DNA of 64,000 bases, taken from contig NZ_CAJPUX010000007.1 in the NCBI RefSeq assembly GCF_905397285.1, positions 62,001 through 126,000 of the forward strand, in the 5' to 3' direction. The translations under genes and the position numbers were made by a program. Each line of letters begins with the position of its first letter. The first letter of the stretch is position 1. The notes under the pieces were generated by a model. It had not been told where the DNA came from. It did no database searches and saw nothing but the letters and a program-made list of their open reading frames with translations. Shown here in pieces: positions 7,258-16,317 of this stretch. Source of the stretch: Cupriavidus plantarum. Lineage in GTDB: Bacteria; Pseudomonadota; Gammaproteobacteria; Burkholderiales; Burkholderiaceae.

Positions 7258-7433
7258 CCGTTCGCGCCAAACGACCGTGCGACGCGGCCTGCGCGGGTTG
7301 TCGCGGATGTCACGTAAATCGTAAAGCGCGCTACGATTAACAGACTGCGAGAGAACACCGCGAACGTAACCGGGATGGGGCAAGCGCGACGGACAGGGTC
7401 CGGCCCGCTACCTCCCGTGCGAAGGGAACAGGC

Positions 7434-9734
7434 ATGGACTTCACACGCTTCGCCGAAGACGATCGCTCCACGCTGCTACGTCCGACGACCGGGGCGGCGT
7501 CGAGTTCCGCGCTCGACTGGATGTGCGCGCAATTCGCGCTGCGCGTGGTCTGCACGCTGGGCCCGCGCTTCAACCTGCGCAGCAACATCAACGACGTGCT
7601 GACCGTGAGCGCGCAGGAAATGGTGTGGCCCTATGGCGTGGTGCTGCGCGTGCAGCGGTTTCTTGCGGCGCGCTGCGCCGACATGCCAGCGTGGAAGGGC
7701 GCGTCGCGCCTGACCCCCGAAGAATTTCTCGACCGGCACGGCCAGTGGAACAGCGCCTTCGATGAGAGCGCGCTGTTCTATTACCTCGACGAATACGTCA
7801 AGCACCATGCGAAGGACATGTTCGCGGTGTTCGACGCATCCGCCACGTCGATCGCCGGGCGGCTCCAGGGCGAGCGCGTGCTGCTCGTCCGCAATATCGA
7901 CATGCTGAGCCACGTGCTCAACCTGCCCGACCACGAGCGCAAGCTGCTGCTCTATGCCGCGCTGGCCAAGTACAAGCGCGACCTGCGCGCGGTGATGGTC
8001 GATTGCAAGGTCGCGCACAGCCAGGAAGCGTTCCAGATCCTCGCCGGCCTGACGGGCGCGAGCGCCGCCGAGGTGGCGATGTCGCTGCGGCCGGGCTCGC
8101 GGCTGGAGACGCTGAACCTCATCGAGCAGCCGCTGCCCGAGAACAGCGTGACGGACCTGGGCGACCTGATGCGCCTGTCCGACCGGCTGCTGCATGTGCT
8201 GCTGGGCAATTACGCGAGCGAAGCGGAGATGATGGCCGTGTTCACGCGGCCGGCCGCGCCGCCGACGCTCGGTACCGGCGACTATCCGCATGTGGAAACC
8301 GATGCGCGCTATCTGTCCGCGCTGCTCGGCAATGCCACGCGCCAGAGCGCGGCCGGGGTGAACGTGCTGATCTACGGGCCACCGGGCACGGGCAAGACGG
8401 AGTTCGCGCGGCTGATCGCGCGCGAGGCGGGGTGCGAGCTGTATGAGGTCGATTGCCTCGATCGCGATGGCAACAGCCTGTCCGGGCGCGACCGTTATCG
8501 CTCGCTGCAGGTGTCGCAGGCGTTCCTGCGCGGTCGCCCGCGCACGGCGCTGCTGTTCGACGAGGTGGAGGATGTGTTCCCCGGCAGCGCGCGCGAGCTG
8601 ATGAGTCTGTTCGGGCAGGAGGACACGCGTGCGTCCGTCAACGGCAAGGCGTGGGTCAACCAGACGCTGGAACAGAACCCGGTGCCGGTGATCTGGATCT
8701 CCAATTCGATCCGGCAGATCGACCCCGCCTATCTGCGGCGCTTTCAGTTTCACCTCGAGCTCAAGATTCCGCCGCCGCTGGTGCGCGAGAACATCATTCG
8801 CAAGCATCTCGGCGCGCTCGACGTGACGGACGCCTTCATCACGACGCTGGCCGCGCGCAAGACGCTGACGCCGGCGCAGGTGCAATCGGCGGCGCGCTTC
8901 GTCGAACTCGCGCGGCCGAGCGTGGACGAGCCGACGGAGGCGCTGATCCTGCGGCAGCTCGAGCATGCCGATCGCGCGATGGGCATGCGTCCCGAGGCCG
9001 AGGCGCGCGCGGTCGTCACGCACTATCGGCTCGACAACCTGCATCTGGAAACGCGCTTCGCGGTGGACAAGATCATCGCCGCCCTCGGTGCGCGGCAGCG
9101 CGGCACGCTCTGTTTCTATGGGCCGCCGGGGACGGGCAAGACGGCGCTGGCGGAACATATCGCGAGCGCGCTCGACCTGCCGTTGATGATCCGGCGCGCG
9201 TCGGACCTGATGAGCAAGTACGTCGGCGAGACCGAGCAGCAGATCGCGGCGATGTTCGCTCGCGCGGAAGAGGACGGCGCGGTGCTGCTGCTCGACGAGG
9301 CGGACAGCTTCATGCAAAGCCGGCAGCGTGCGGTGCGCAACTACGAAGTGTCCGAGGTCAACGAGATGCTGCAGGGCATGGAGCGCTTCAACGGCATCTT
9401 CATCTGCACGACCAACCTCTTCGATCGGATCGACGAGGCGGCGTTGCGGCGCTTCTCGTTCAAGATCCGTTTTCAGGCGCTACAGCCGGCGCAGCGCGTG
9501 CGGATGTTCGTGGAAGAGGCGCTGGAAGGCGACGAGGCGCGGCTGACCGATGCGATCCGCGCCGAGTTGCTGGCGATGGATTGCCTGACGCCGGGCGACT
9601 TTGCCACCGTCAAGCGGCAGGGGGTCGTGCTCGGCGAGGCGCTGACGGCGGACGAGTTTCTGGCGCAGCTGCGGCAGGAACATGCGGTGAAGCCCGAGGT
9701 GCGGCAGCATCGGCCGCTGGGTTTCACGCAGTAA
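7434..9734 (+). CDS. tandem AAA+ ATPase
   Basis: A 766-residue protein with two AAA+ modules. The first has Walker A GPPGTGKT at about residues 315-322 and Walker B LLFDEVEDVF. The second has GPPGTGKT at about residues 563-570 and Walker B LLLDEADSF, with arginine-containing ALRRFSFKIRF downstream. Residues 1 to about 290 form an unrecognised N-terminal domain. The layout recalls COG0464-type unfoldases, so ATP-driven remodelling of a protein partner is the likely role; the partner is unknown. The ATG has a modest GAAGGGAAC ribosome-binding site. The 3' end overlaps convergent murI by 11 bases. Confidence 0.8.
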   Translation: MDFTRFAEDDRSTLLRPTTGAASSSALDWMCAQFALRVVCTLGPRFNLRSNINDVLTVSAQEMVWPYGVVLRVQRFLAARCADMPAWKGASRLTPEEFLDRHGQWNSAFDESALFYYLDEYVKHHAKDMFAVFDASATSIAGRLQGERVLLVRNIDMLSHVLNLPDHERKLLLYAALAKYKRDLRAVMVDCKVAHSQEAFQILAGLTGASAAEVAMSLRPGSRLETLNLIEQPLPENSVTDLGDLMRLSDRLLHVLLGNYASEAEMMAVFTRPAAPPTLGTGDYPHVETDARYLSALLGNATRQSAAGVNVLIYGPPGTGKTEFARLIAREAGCELYEVDCLDRDGNSLSGRDRYRSLQVSQAFLRGRPRTALLFDEVEDVFPGSARELMSLFGQEDTRASVNGKAWVNQTLEQNPVPVIWISNSIRQIDPAYLRRFQFHLELKIPPPLVRENIIRKHLGALDVTDAFITTLAARKTLTPAQVQSAARFVELARPSVDEPTEALILRQLEHADRAMGMRPEAEARAVVTHYRLDNLHLETRFAVDKIIAALGARQRGTLCFYGPPGTGKTALAEHIASALDLPLMIRRASDLMSKYVGETEQQIAAMFARAEEDGAVLLLDEADSFMQSRQRAVRNYEVSEVNEMLQGMERFNGIFICTTNLFDRIDEAALRRFSFKIRFQALQPAQRVRMFVEEALEGDEARLTDAIRAELLAMDCLTPGDFATVKRQGVVLGEALTADEFLAQLRQEHAVKPEVRQHRPLGFTQ

Positions 9735-10560
9735 GGCTGTCGGGGCTACGGTCGGGGCGGTCGGCGCCGATGATGACGGTCTCTGCCGCGGCATCGACGC
9801 CCAGCAGCGTGGCGGCCATCTCTCGCAGATGCATGGCATCGCGCGTGGACACGTAGCGGTCCGTCGGCACGGCGTCCGGTGGGGCAGCCAGATCGAACTC
9901 CGCGAGCTTGCGCGCCAGCTGGCGCGCGATGGCCACGCCCGTATCGATGATCGTGAGGCGATCGCCGACCATGTCGCGGATCGTTGACGTCAGGAACGGG
10001 TAGTGCGTGCAGCCGAGTACGAGCGTATCGGCACCGGCTTCGAGCATCGGCGCCAGCAGCGTTTGCAGGCGCGCGCGCATGGCGGCGCTCGAGATATCGC
10101 CTTGCTCGATCATGGGGACGAGGCCGATGCCCGGTTCGCACACGTAGCGGCTCTCTTGCTGCAGGGTGGTCAGCAATCGATTGAACTTGCCGCTCTTGAG
10201 CGTGTTGGCGGTGGCCAGTACGCCGATCACCTTGCTGCGGCTCGCCGCGGCCGCGGGTTTGAGACCGGGTTCGACGCCGATGACCGGCAGCGCGGTGAAG
10301 CGCGCGCGCACGGCCTGCACCGCATGCATCGTCGCCGTATTGCAGGCAATGACGAGGGCCTTGCAGCCTTGCGCGACGAGCCACTCGCACACTTCGAGCG
10401 TACGGGATTCGACGAACGATTCGGGTTTCTCGCCGTAGGGCGCGTGACGGGAATCGGCGACGTAGAGCAGCGATTCATGCGGCAGCAGCGCGCGGATCTC
10501 TCGCAGGACCGAGAGGCCGCCTAGGCCGGAATCGAAGACGCCGATCGGGGAGGGGTTCAA
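9724..10560 (-). CDS. murI: glutamate racemase MurI
   Basis: It interconverts L- and D-glutamate to supply D-Glu for peptidoglycan. The N-terminal IGVFDSGLGGLSVLREI and the two catalytic cysteine motifs (VIACNTATMHA and LGCTHYPFL) are all present. No ATG lies close to the family start: the nearest candidate is TTG at 10560 (278 residues), while an in-frame ATG at 10635 would add 25 Arg/Pro-rich residues that look non-native and cross a GC hairpin. I use the TTG. The gene overlaps the 3' end of the AAA+ gene tail to tail. Confidence 0.9.
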   Translation of the reverse strand: MNPSPIGVFDSGLGGLSVLREIRALLPHESLLYVADSRHAPYGEKPESFVESRTLEVCEWLVAQGCKALVIACNTATMHAVQAVRARFTALPVIGVEPGLKPAAAASRSKVIGVLATANTLKSGKFNRLLTTLQQESRYVCEPGIGLVPMIEQGDISSAAMRARLQTLLAPMLEAGADTLVLGCTHYPFLTSTIRDMVGDRLTIIDTGVAIARQLARKLAEFDLAAPPDAVPTDRYVSTRDAMHLREMAATLLGVDAAAETVIIGADRPDRSPDSLTA

Positions 10561-10595
10561 TGCGGTGGGATACGGGTTCGGGACTGAGCGGAGAA

Positions 10596-10656
10596 CGGGC
10601 GGGGCGCGCCGTGCCCGCCCGTGCTTCTGTCCCATTCCCTCTCCCGAAGGAGAGGG
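10596..10656. repeat. two intergenic hairpins between fumarase and murI
   Basis: CGGGCGGG/CCCGCCCG (10596-10621) is an 8-bp stem. CCCTCTCC-CGAA-GGAGAGGG (10637-10656) is a perfect 8-bp stem with a tetraloop. There is no U run. The second has the same core as hairpins at 16251 and 31973, suggesting a dispersed palindromic element as well as a possible role in mRNA 3' end formation. Confidence 0.6.
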
Positions 10657-10681
10657 GGACCGCCGGGCGGCGGATGCGGTA

Positions 10682-12205
10682 TTACGCGGCGGCGACCGGG
10701 ATCTTGCCGATCTTGGCCTGCCATTCCGCGGGGCCGGTCTTGTGGACCGAGGTACCCGAGCTGTCCACGGCGACGGTCACGGGCATGTCCTTGACGTCGA
10801 ACTCGTAGATGGCTTCCATGCCGAGGTCTTCGAAGGCCAGAACCTTGGCGCCGCGGATGGCCTTCGACACGAGGTAGGCGGCACCGCCGACGGCCATCAG
10901 ATAGGCCGACTTGTGCTTCTTGATCGCCTCGATCGCCACGGGGCCGCGCTCGGCCTTGCCGATCATCGAGATCAGGCCCGTTTGCGACAGCATGGTCTCG
11001 GTGAACTTGTCCATGCGCGTCGCGGTCGTGGGACCCGCCGGGCCGACGACCTCGTCACGGACCGGATCCACGGGGCCGACGTAGTAGATCACGCGGTTCG
11101 TGAAGTCGATCGGCAGCTTCTCGCCCTTGGCCAGCATGTCGGCGATGCGCTTGTGCGCGGCATCGCGGCCGGTCAGCATCTTGCCGTTCAGCAGCAGCGT
11201 CTGGCCCGGCTTCCACGAGGCGACTTCCTCGGGCGTCAGGGTGTTCAGGTCCACGCGCTTCGAGGTCTCGGTGTCCGGTGCCCACTCCACCTTCGGCCAG
11301 GCCGACAGGTCGGGGGCCTCCAGCTGGGCCGGGCCGCTGCCGTCGAGCGTGAAATGCACGTGGCGCGTGGCGGCGCAGTTCGGGATCATCGCCACGGGCT
11401 TCGAGGCCGCGTGAGTCGGGTAGCCCATGATCTTGACGTCGAGCACGGTGGCCAGGCCGCCCAGGCCCTGCGCGCCGATACCGAGCGCGTTGACCTTCTC
11501 GTACAGCTCGACGCGCATTTCCTCGATCCAGTCCTTCGGGCCGCGGGCGATCACTTCATGGATGTCGATCGACTCCATCAGCGATTCCTTGGCCATGACC
11601 ATGGCCTTCTCGGCTGTGCCGCCGATGCCGATGCCCAGCATGCCGGGCGGGCACCAGCCCGCGCCCATCGTCGGCACGGTCTTGAGCACCCAGTCAACGA
11701 TGGAATCCGACGGATTCAGCATCACGAACTTCGACTTGTTCTCCGAGCCGCCACCCTTGGCCGCGACCTGGATGTCCACCGTGTTGCCGGGCACCACTTC
11801 GTAGTGGATCACGGCCGGGGTGTTGTCCCGGGTGTTCTTGCGGCCGCCTTCGGGCGGGCTCACGATCGACGCGCGCAGCACGTTGTCGGGGTGCGTGTAA
11901 CCGCGGCGCACGCCCTCGTTGATCATGTCCGTCAGGCCCATGGTGGCGCCGTCCCAGCGCACGTCCATCCCCACCTTGACGAAGATCGTGACGATGCCGG
12001 TGTCCTGGCACAGCGGGCGCTTGCCCTCGGCGCACATGCGGCTGTTGGTCAGGATCTGCGCGATCGCATCCTTCGCGGCCGGACTCTGCTCCAGCTCGTA
12101 GGCGCGGCCCAGGCTGGTGATGTAGTCCATCGGATGGTAATAGCTGATGTACTGCAGGGAATCGGCGACGCTCTGGATGAGGTCTTCTTGCTTGATGACT
12201 GTCAT
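10682..12205 (-). CDS. class I (iron-sulfur) fumarate hydratase
   Basis: It hydrates fumarate to malate in the citric acid cycle using an oxygen-sensitive [4Fe-4S] cluster. The 507-residue product has the class I layout: an N-terminal alpha domain with LCQDTG (Cys66), GWCPPGMLGIGIGG and IPNCAATRH providing conserved cysteines, and a C-terminal beta domain containing GPAGPTTATRMD. The ATG at 12205 is chosen because the upstream 41 codons are Arg/Pro-rich and unlike the family. It is followed by paired hairpins before murI. Confidence 0.95.
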   Translation of the reverse strand: MTVIKQEDLIQSVADSLQYISYYHPMDYITSLGRAYELEQSPAAKDAIAQILTNSRMCAEGKRPLCQDTGIVTIFVKVGMDVRWDGATMGLTDMINEGVRRGYTHPDNVLRASIVSPPEGGRKNTRDNTPAVIHYEVVPGNTVDIQVAAKGGGSENKSKFVMLNPSDSIVDWVLKTVPTMGAGWCPPGMLGIGIGGTAEKAMVMAKESLMESIDIHEVIARGPKDWIEEMRVELYEKVNALGIGAQGLGGLATVLDVKIMGYPTHAASKPVAMIPNCAATRHVHFTLDGSGPAQLEAPDLSAWPKVEWAPDTETSKRVDLNTLTPEEVASWKPGQTLLLNGKMLTGRDAAHKRIADMLAKGEKLPIDFTNRVIYYVGPVDPVRDEVVGPAGPTTATRMDKFTETMLSQTGLISMIGKAERGPVAIEAIKKHKSAYLMAVGGAAYLVSKAIRGAKVLAFEDLGMEAIYEFDVKDMPVTVAVDSSGTSVHKTGPAEWQAKIGKIPVAAA

Positions 12206-12338
12206 TTTGTGGGGGTGGGGCTGCGGTGAAACACAGCCCGGGATGATACACCGTGCGCGGCGCGGCTGCCCGGTTGCATACAGGCGTCGACAGTGCGCCG
12301 GGGCCCCGGTGTGGGGCCGGGGCGACATTGGGGGCGGA

Positions 12339-12905
12339 TCAGTGGTCGGCGGGCGCGCTTCCCGGCGGCATCTCGGCGCCGTGCGGCACGGCCGGGTGCG
12401 AGGTCATGCGGTCCACCCATGCCATGGCGATCGCGGAGAACAGGAAGGCCACATGGATGATGACCTGCCACATGATCGTGTGTTGCGACCGTTGTTCGGC
12501 GTCGATAAAGGTCTTGAGCAGGTGGATGGACGAGATGCCGATGAGCGCCATCGACAGCTTGACCTTGAGCACGCCCGCGTTGACGTGGTCGAGCCATTCG
12601 GGCTCGTCGGGATGGTTGTCGATGCCGAGGCGGGACACGAAGGTCTCGTAACCGCCGACGATCACCATGATCAGCAGGTTGGAGATCATCACGACGTCGA
12701 TCAGCCCGAGCACCACGAGCATGATCTTCGCTTCGTCGAACGAGGCCGCGTGCGAGACCAGGTGCCAGACCTCGATCAGGAAGTGATAGACATAGACGCC
12801 CTGCGCGACGATCAGGCCGAGGTAGAGCGGCAGCTGCAGCCAGCGCGAGGCGAAGATGATGCTGGGGATGGGACGCAGGCGAGGAGGGTGCGAAGTGCGG
12901 GCCAT
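12339..12905 (-). CDS. UPF0114 (YqhA-family) membrane protein
   Basis: The product is about 188 residues with three or four membrane helices. The family core is recognisable: SRWLQLPLYLGLIVAQGVYV, VLGLIDVVMISNLLIMVIVGGYE and MALIGISSIHLLKTFID. The function of the family is unknown. The start is uncertain, since a Met 14 codons upstream (12947) is also in frame; neither has a clear Shine-Dalgarno. It lies between fumarase and a DMT exporter on the same strand, with 77- and 133-base gaps, so cotranscription is uncertain. Confidence 0.8.
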   Translation of the reverse strand: MARTSHPPRLRPIPSIIFASRWLQLPLYLGLIVAQGVYVYHFLIEVWHLVSHAASFDEAKIMLVVLGLIDVVMISNLLIMVIVGGYETFVSRLGIDNHPDEPEWLDHVNAGVLKVKLSMALIGISSIHLLKTFIDAEQRSQHTIMWQVIIHVAFLFSAIAMAWVDRMTSHPAVPHGAEMPPGSAPADH

Positions 12906-12982
12906 TGGTATGCGGGAATGCGGGATGCGAGGTTGGATGGCAGACATTCAAAGCGGCGTCGATTGTACCGTCTGCCTGCCGT

Positions 12983-14011
12983 TTACCCTACGTTTTCAGT
13001 CCCGCCGCGCGGCGGCCGATTGCTACCGATTGTTTCAGCGGTTGCGGGCCAGCTTGCGATGGCGATACCCGCGAGCACGCAGCCGAGCGCGACGCCATGC
13101 GCCCAGCCCGGCCGCTCGCCGAGAAACACGATGCCGTAGACGGCCGCCGCGATGGGCAGCACCGACGTGAACACGCCGGCCAGCTGCGCGGGCACATGCC
13201 GGATGCCCTTCATCCAGAGCCAGAACGAGAAGATGCTCGCGGACAGCGCGTACCAGACCAGTTGTGCCCAGACATGCGGGGAGACGGTGGCCGCGTCGAA
13301 CGAGAGCAGCGGCACGATGCCCAGCGGCAGCATCAGCAGTCCGCCGATCAGATGCGTGTAGGCGCAGATCTCGATGGCGGCCAGCGATTGCGACAGCCGC
13401 CGCGAGAGGATGACGTAGATCGATTCGCAGACCACCGCGCCGAGGATCATCAGGTTGCCGAGCAGCGCATGGGTGCCGGCGTTGCCCATCGATTCGACGC
13501 CGTGGCCATCGCCGCCGCGCGCGACGTTGAGCACCGCGATGCCGGCCACCGCGAGCAGCACGGACGCGACGGTCCGGCGCGACAGCGTCTCGCGCAGCAG
13601 CAGCCATGACAGCACGGCCACCGTCGCGGGGATCGTGCTCGTGATGACGCCCGCGGCCATCGCGCTGGTCAGGCGCACGCCGCCGAGCATCAGCAGCGTG
13701 AAGCCGAACGTGCCGAAGAACGCCATCAGGAACAGGTTGCGCCATTCCGCGCGCGAGACCGCGCGCATGCGGGCGGGGCGGTACCACGGCGCGAGGCAGA
13801 CGATCGCGATGATGAACCGCAGCAGCGCGAACAGCAGGACGGGGACCTCGGCGATGATGGACTTGCCGAGACCGACGTTGCTGCCGACGAGGGCCATCGC
13901 GGCGATGAGCAGAAGGGCGTGGAGGGACACGTTGCGGGAGGCGGAGGTGGAGGCCTGAGGTGTGGGCGTTGGCGCAATGCGCTCTGCGCGATTGCGGGTG
14001 GCTCGCGGCAT
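12983..14011 (-). CDS. EamA/DMT-superfamily transporter
   Basis: The 342-residue product has ten predicted transmembrane helices arranged as two EamA repeats, for example LHALLLIAAMALVGSNVGLG, the ITSTIPATVAVLSWLLL block, and ASIFSFWLWMKGI followed by FTSVLPIAAAVYGIVFLGE in the second repeat. Members export amino acids, nucleosides or other metabolites; the substrate cannot be inferred here. The N-terminal 27 residues are polar. Transcription is away from acs, leaving a 215-base divergent intergenic region. Confidence 0.88.
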   Translation of the reverse strand: MPRATRNRAERIAPTPTPQASTSASRNVSLHALLLIAAMALVGSNVGLGKSIIAEVPVLLFALLRFIIAIVCLAPWYRPARMRAVSRAEWRNLFLMAFFGTFGFTLLMLGGVRLTSAMAAGVITSTIPATVAVLSWLLLRETLSRRTVASVLLAVAGIAVLNVARGGDGHGVESMGNAGTHALLGNLMILGAVVCESIYVILSRRLSQSLAAIEICAYTHLIGGLLMLPLGIVPLLSFDAATVSPHVWAQLVWYALSASIFSFWLWMKGIRHVPAQLAGVFTSVLPIAAAVYGIVFLGERPGWAHGVALGCVLAGIAIASWPATAETIGSNRPPRGGTENVG

Positions 14012-14114
14012 TGTAGCTGTGCTAGCCTAGAGGAGCCGACTGCACATGTACGCGGGTGCCGCTGCTGCGGCGCATCATCGGCGCGGGGCATTGCCTTGCC
14101 CGAACCATTTGAAC

Positions 14115-14156
14115 TAGTCAGGTTTAAGTAGTCAGGTTGAAGTAGTCAGGTTTAAG
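14115..14156 (+). repeat. three 14-bp tandem repeats upstream of acs
   Basis: TAGTCAGGTTTAAG occurs at 14115-14128 and 14143-14156, with one variant (TAGTCAGGTTGAAG) between them. The array is immediate and tandem, about 70 bases before the acs start, in the acs promoter region. The copies could be operator sites or a slippage array. Confidence 0.8.
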
Positions 14157-14226
14157 TAAGGCGCCGGGCGTACCTTGCAGCCAAAAGCAGGTTACAAGCA
14201 TTCCATCCAGATCAGGAGACAACCTC

Positions 14227-16209
14227 ATGTCCGCCATCGAGTCGGTGATGCAGGAGCATCGCGTTTTCAATCCTCCCGAGTCGCTCGCCAGGAACGCCTC
14301 GATCCCGAACATGGAGGCCTACCAGGCGCTGTGCGACGAAGCGGCGCGCGACTACGAGGGCTTCTGGGCCCGCCATGCACGCGAGCTGCTCCACTGGCAC
14401 AAGCCGTTCACGAAGGTGCTCGACGAGAGCAACGCGCCGTTCTACAAGTGGTTCGAGGACGGGCAGATCAACGCGTCGTACAACTGCCTCGAGCGCAATA
14501 TCGAGAAGGGTCTCGGCGACAAGACGGCGATCGTGTTCGAGGCCGATGACGGCACCGTTTCGCGCGTCAGCTACAACGAGCTGCTCGCGCGCGTCAGCCG
14601 CTTTGCCAATGGCCTGAAGGCGCTCGGCATCAAGAAGGGCGATCGTGTGGTCATCTACATGCCGATGTCGGTCGAGGGCGTGGTGGCCATGCAGGCGTGC
14701 GCGCGGATCGGCGCGACGCACTCGGTGGTGTTCGGCGGATTCTCGGCGAAGTCCCTGCAGGAGCGGCTCGTGGATGTCGGCGCCGTCGCGCTGATTACCG
14801 CGGACGAGCAGATGCGCGGCGGCAAGGCGCTGCCGCTCAAGGCCATCGCCGATGAGGCCCTGGCGCTCGGCGGCTGCGAGGCCGTGAAGCACGTCATCGT
14901 CTATCGCCGCACGGGCGGCAAGGTAGGCTGGACCGAAGGCCGCGACCGCTGGATGGAAGAGGTGGCCGCGGGCCAGCCCGATACCTGCGCGGCCGAGCCG
15001 GTGGATGCCGAGCATCCGCTGTTCGTCCTTTACACCTCCGGTTCCACGGGCAAGCCGAAGGGCGTGCAGCACAGCACGGGCGGCTATCTGCTGTGGGCCC
15101 TGATGACGATGCGCTGGACGTTCGACATCAAGCCCGACGACCTGTTCTGGTGTACCGCCGATATCGGCTGGGTGACGGGCCACACCTACATTGCCTATGG
15201 GCCGCTCGCGGCCGGCGCGACGCAGGTCGTGTTCGAGGGCGTGCCGACGTTCCCGAATGCTGGCCGTTTCTGGGACATGATCCAGCGCCACAAGGTGTCG
15301 ATCTTCTACACGGCGCCGACCGCCATCCGTTCGCTGATCAAGGCGGCCGAGGCGGACGACAAGATCCATCCGCGGCAGTACGATCTGTCGAGCCTGCGTC
15401 TGCTGGGTACCGTGGGCGAGCCGATCAATCCGGAAGCGTGGATGTGGTACTACAAGAATATCGGCGGCGAGCGTTGCCCGATCGTCGATACGTTCTGGCA
15501 GACCGAAACCGGCGGGCACATGATCACGCCGTTGCCGGGCGCGACGCCGCTGGTGCCGGGTTCGTGCACGCTGCCGCTGCCGGGCATCATGGCCGCGATC
15601 GTCGACGAGACCGGGCAGGACGTGCCCAATGGCAGCGGCGGCATTCTCGTCGTCAAGCGTCCGTGGCCGTCGATGATCCGCACGATCTGGGGCGATCCGG
15701 AGCGCTTCAAGAAGAGCTACTTTCCCGAGGAACTCGGCGGCAAGCTGTATCTGGCCGGCGATGGGTCGATTCGCGACAAGGAAACGGGCTACTTCACCAT
15801 CATGGGCCGGATCGACGACGTGCTGAACGTGTCGGGGCACCGCATGGGCACGATGGAGATCGAGTCCGCGCTGGTGTCGAATCCGCTCGTGGCCGAGGCC
15901 GCCGTGGTCGGTCGTCCGGACGACATGACGGGCGAGGCGATCTGCGCGTTCGTCGTGCTCAAGCGTTCGCGGCCGACGGGCGACGAGGCCGTGAAGATTG
16001 CCTCCGAGCTGCGTAACTGGGTGGGCAAGGAGATCGGTCCGATCGCCAAGCCGAAGGACATCCGCTTTGGCGACAACCTGCCGAAGACGCGTTCGGGCAA
16101 GATCATGCGGCGTCTGCTGCGTTCGCTGGCCAAGAACGAAGAGATTACGCAGGACACCTCGACGCTCGAGAATCCCGCGATTCTCGATCAGCTGAAGCAG
16201 GCGCAGTAA
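14227..16209 (+). CDS. acs: acetyl-CoA synthetase
   Basis: It makes acetyl-CoA from acetate, ATP and CoA through acetyl-AMP. The 660-residue length is standard. The adenylate-forming signature YTSGSTGKPKG, the acetate-pocket region with WCTADIGWVTGHTY, VDTFWQTETGG, and the C-terminal lysine in PKTRSGKIMRR (the usual protein-acetylation control site) are all visible. AGGAG lies about 8 bases before the ATG. A sodium:solute symporter follows after a terminator, consistent with acetate uptake plus activation. Confidence 0.97.
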   Translation: MSAIESVMQEHRVFNPPESLARNASIPNMEAYQALCDEAARDYEGFWARHARELLHWHKPFTKVLDESNAPFYKWFEDGQINASYNCLERNIEKGLGDKTAIVFEADDGTVSRVSYNELLARVSRFANGLKALGIKKGDRVVIYMPMSVEGVVAMQACARIGATHSVVFGGFSAKSLQERLVDVGAVALITADEQMRGGKALPLKAIADEALALGGCEAVKHVIVYRRTGGKVGWTEGRDRWMEEVAAGQPDTCAAEPVDAEHPLFVLYTSGSTGKPKGVQHSTGGYLLWALMTMRWTFDIKPDDLFWCTADIGWVTGHTYIAYGPLAAGATQVVFEGVPTFPNAGRFWDMIQRHKVSIFYTAPTAIRSLIKAAEADDKIHPRQYDLSSLRLLGTVGEPINPEAWMWYYKNIGGERCPIVDTFWQTETGGHMITPLPGATPLVPGSCTLPLPGIMAAIVDETGQDVPNGSGGILVVKRPWPSMIRTIWGDPERFKKSYFPEELGGKLYLAGDGSIRDKETGYFTIMGRIDDVLNVSGHRMGTMEIESALVSNPLVAEAAVVGRPDDMTGEAICAFVVLKRSRPTGDEAVKIASELRNWVGKEIGPIAKPKDIRFGDNLPKTRSGKIMRRLLRSLAKNEEITQDTSTLENPAILDQLKQAQ

Positions 16210-16250
16210 GCTCGACTGAACCTCTTGCCCGCTGCTTGCCTGCCAGCATG

Positions 16251-16286
16251 CGCCCCTCTGCCGCGACGCGGGAGAGGGGCGTTTTC
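16251..16286 (+). terminator. terminator-like hairpin after acs
   Basis: CGCCCCTCTGCCGCG pairs with CGCGGGAGAGGGGCG (one mismatch) and is followed by TTTT. The stem shares the CCCTCT...AGAGGG core of the intergenic hairpins at 10637 and 31973. Confidence 0.7.
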
Positions 16287-16317
16287 CTGAGCGGGTCCTT
16301 TATCTCTCTAACGTTCC

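Noticed and set aside
10561..10635. ATG-started 303-residue MurI
   Set aside because: The extra 25 residues are Arg/Pro-rich, cross a GC hairpin and precede the family start by too much; the TTG at 10560 is preferred, though not proven.
10565..12229. 554-codon plus-strand frame opposite fumarase
   Set aside because: Antisense shadow of a clear class I fumarase, with His/Arg/Gly-rich composition and no recognisable domain.
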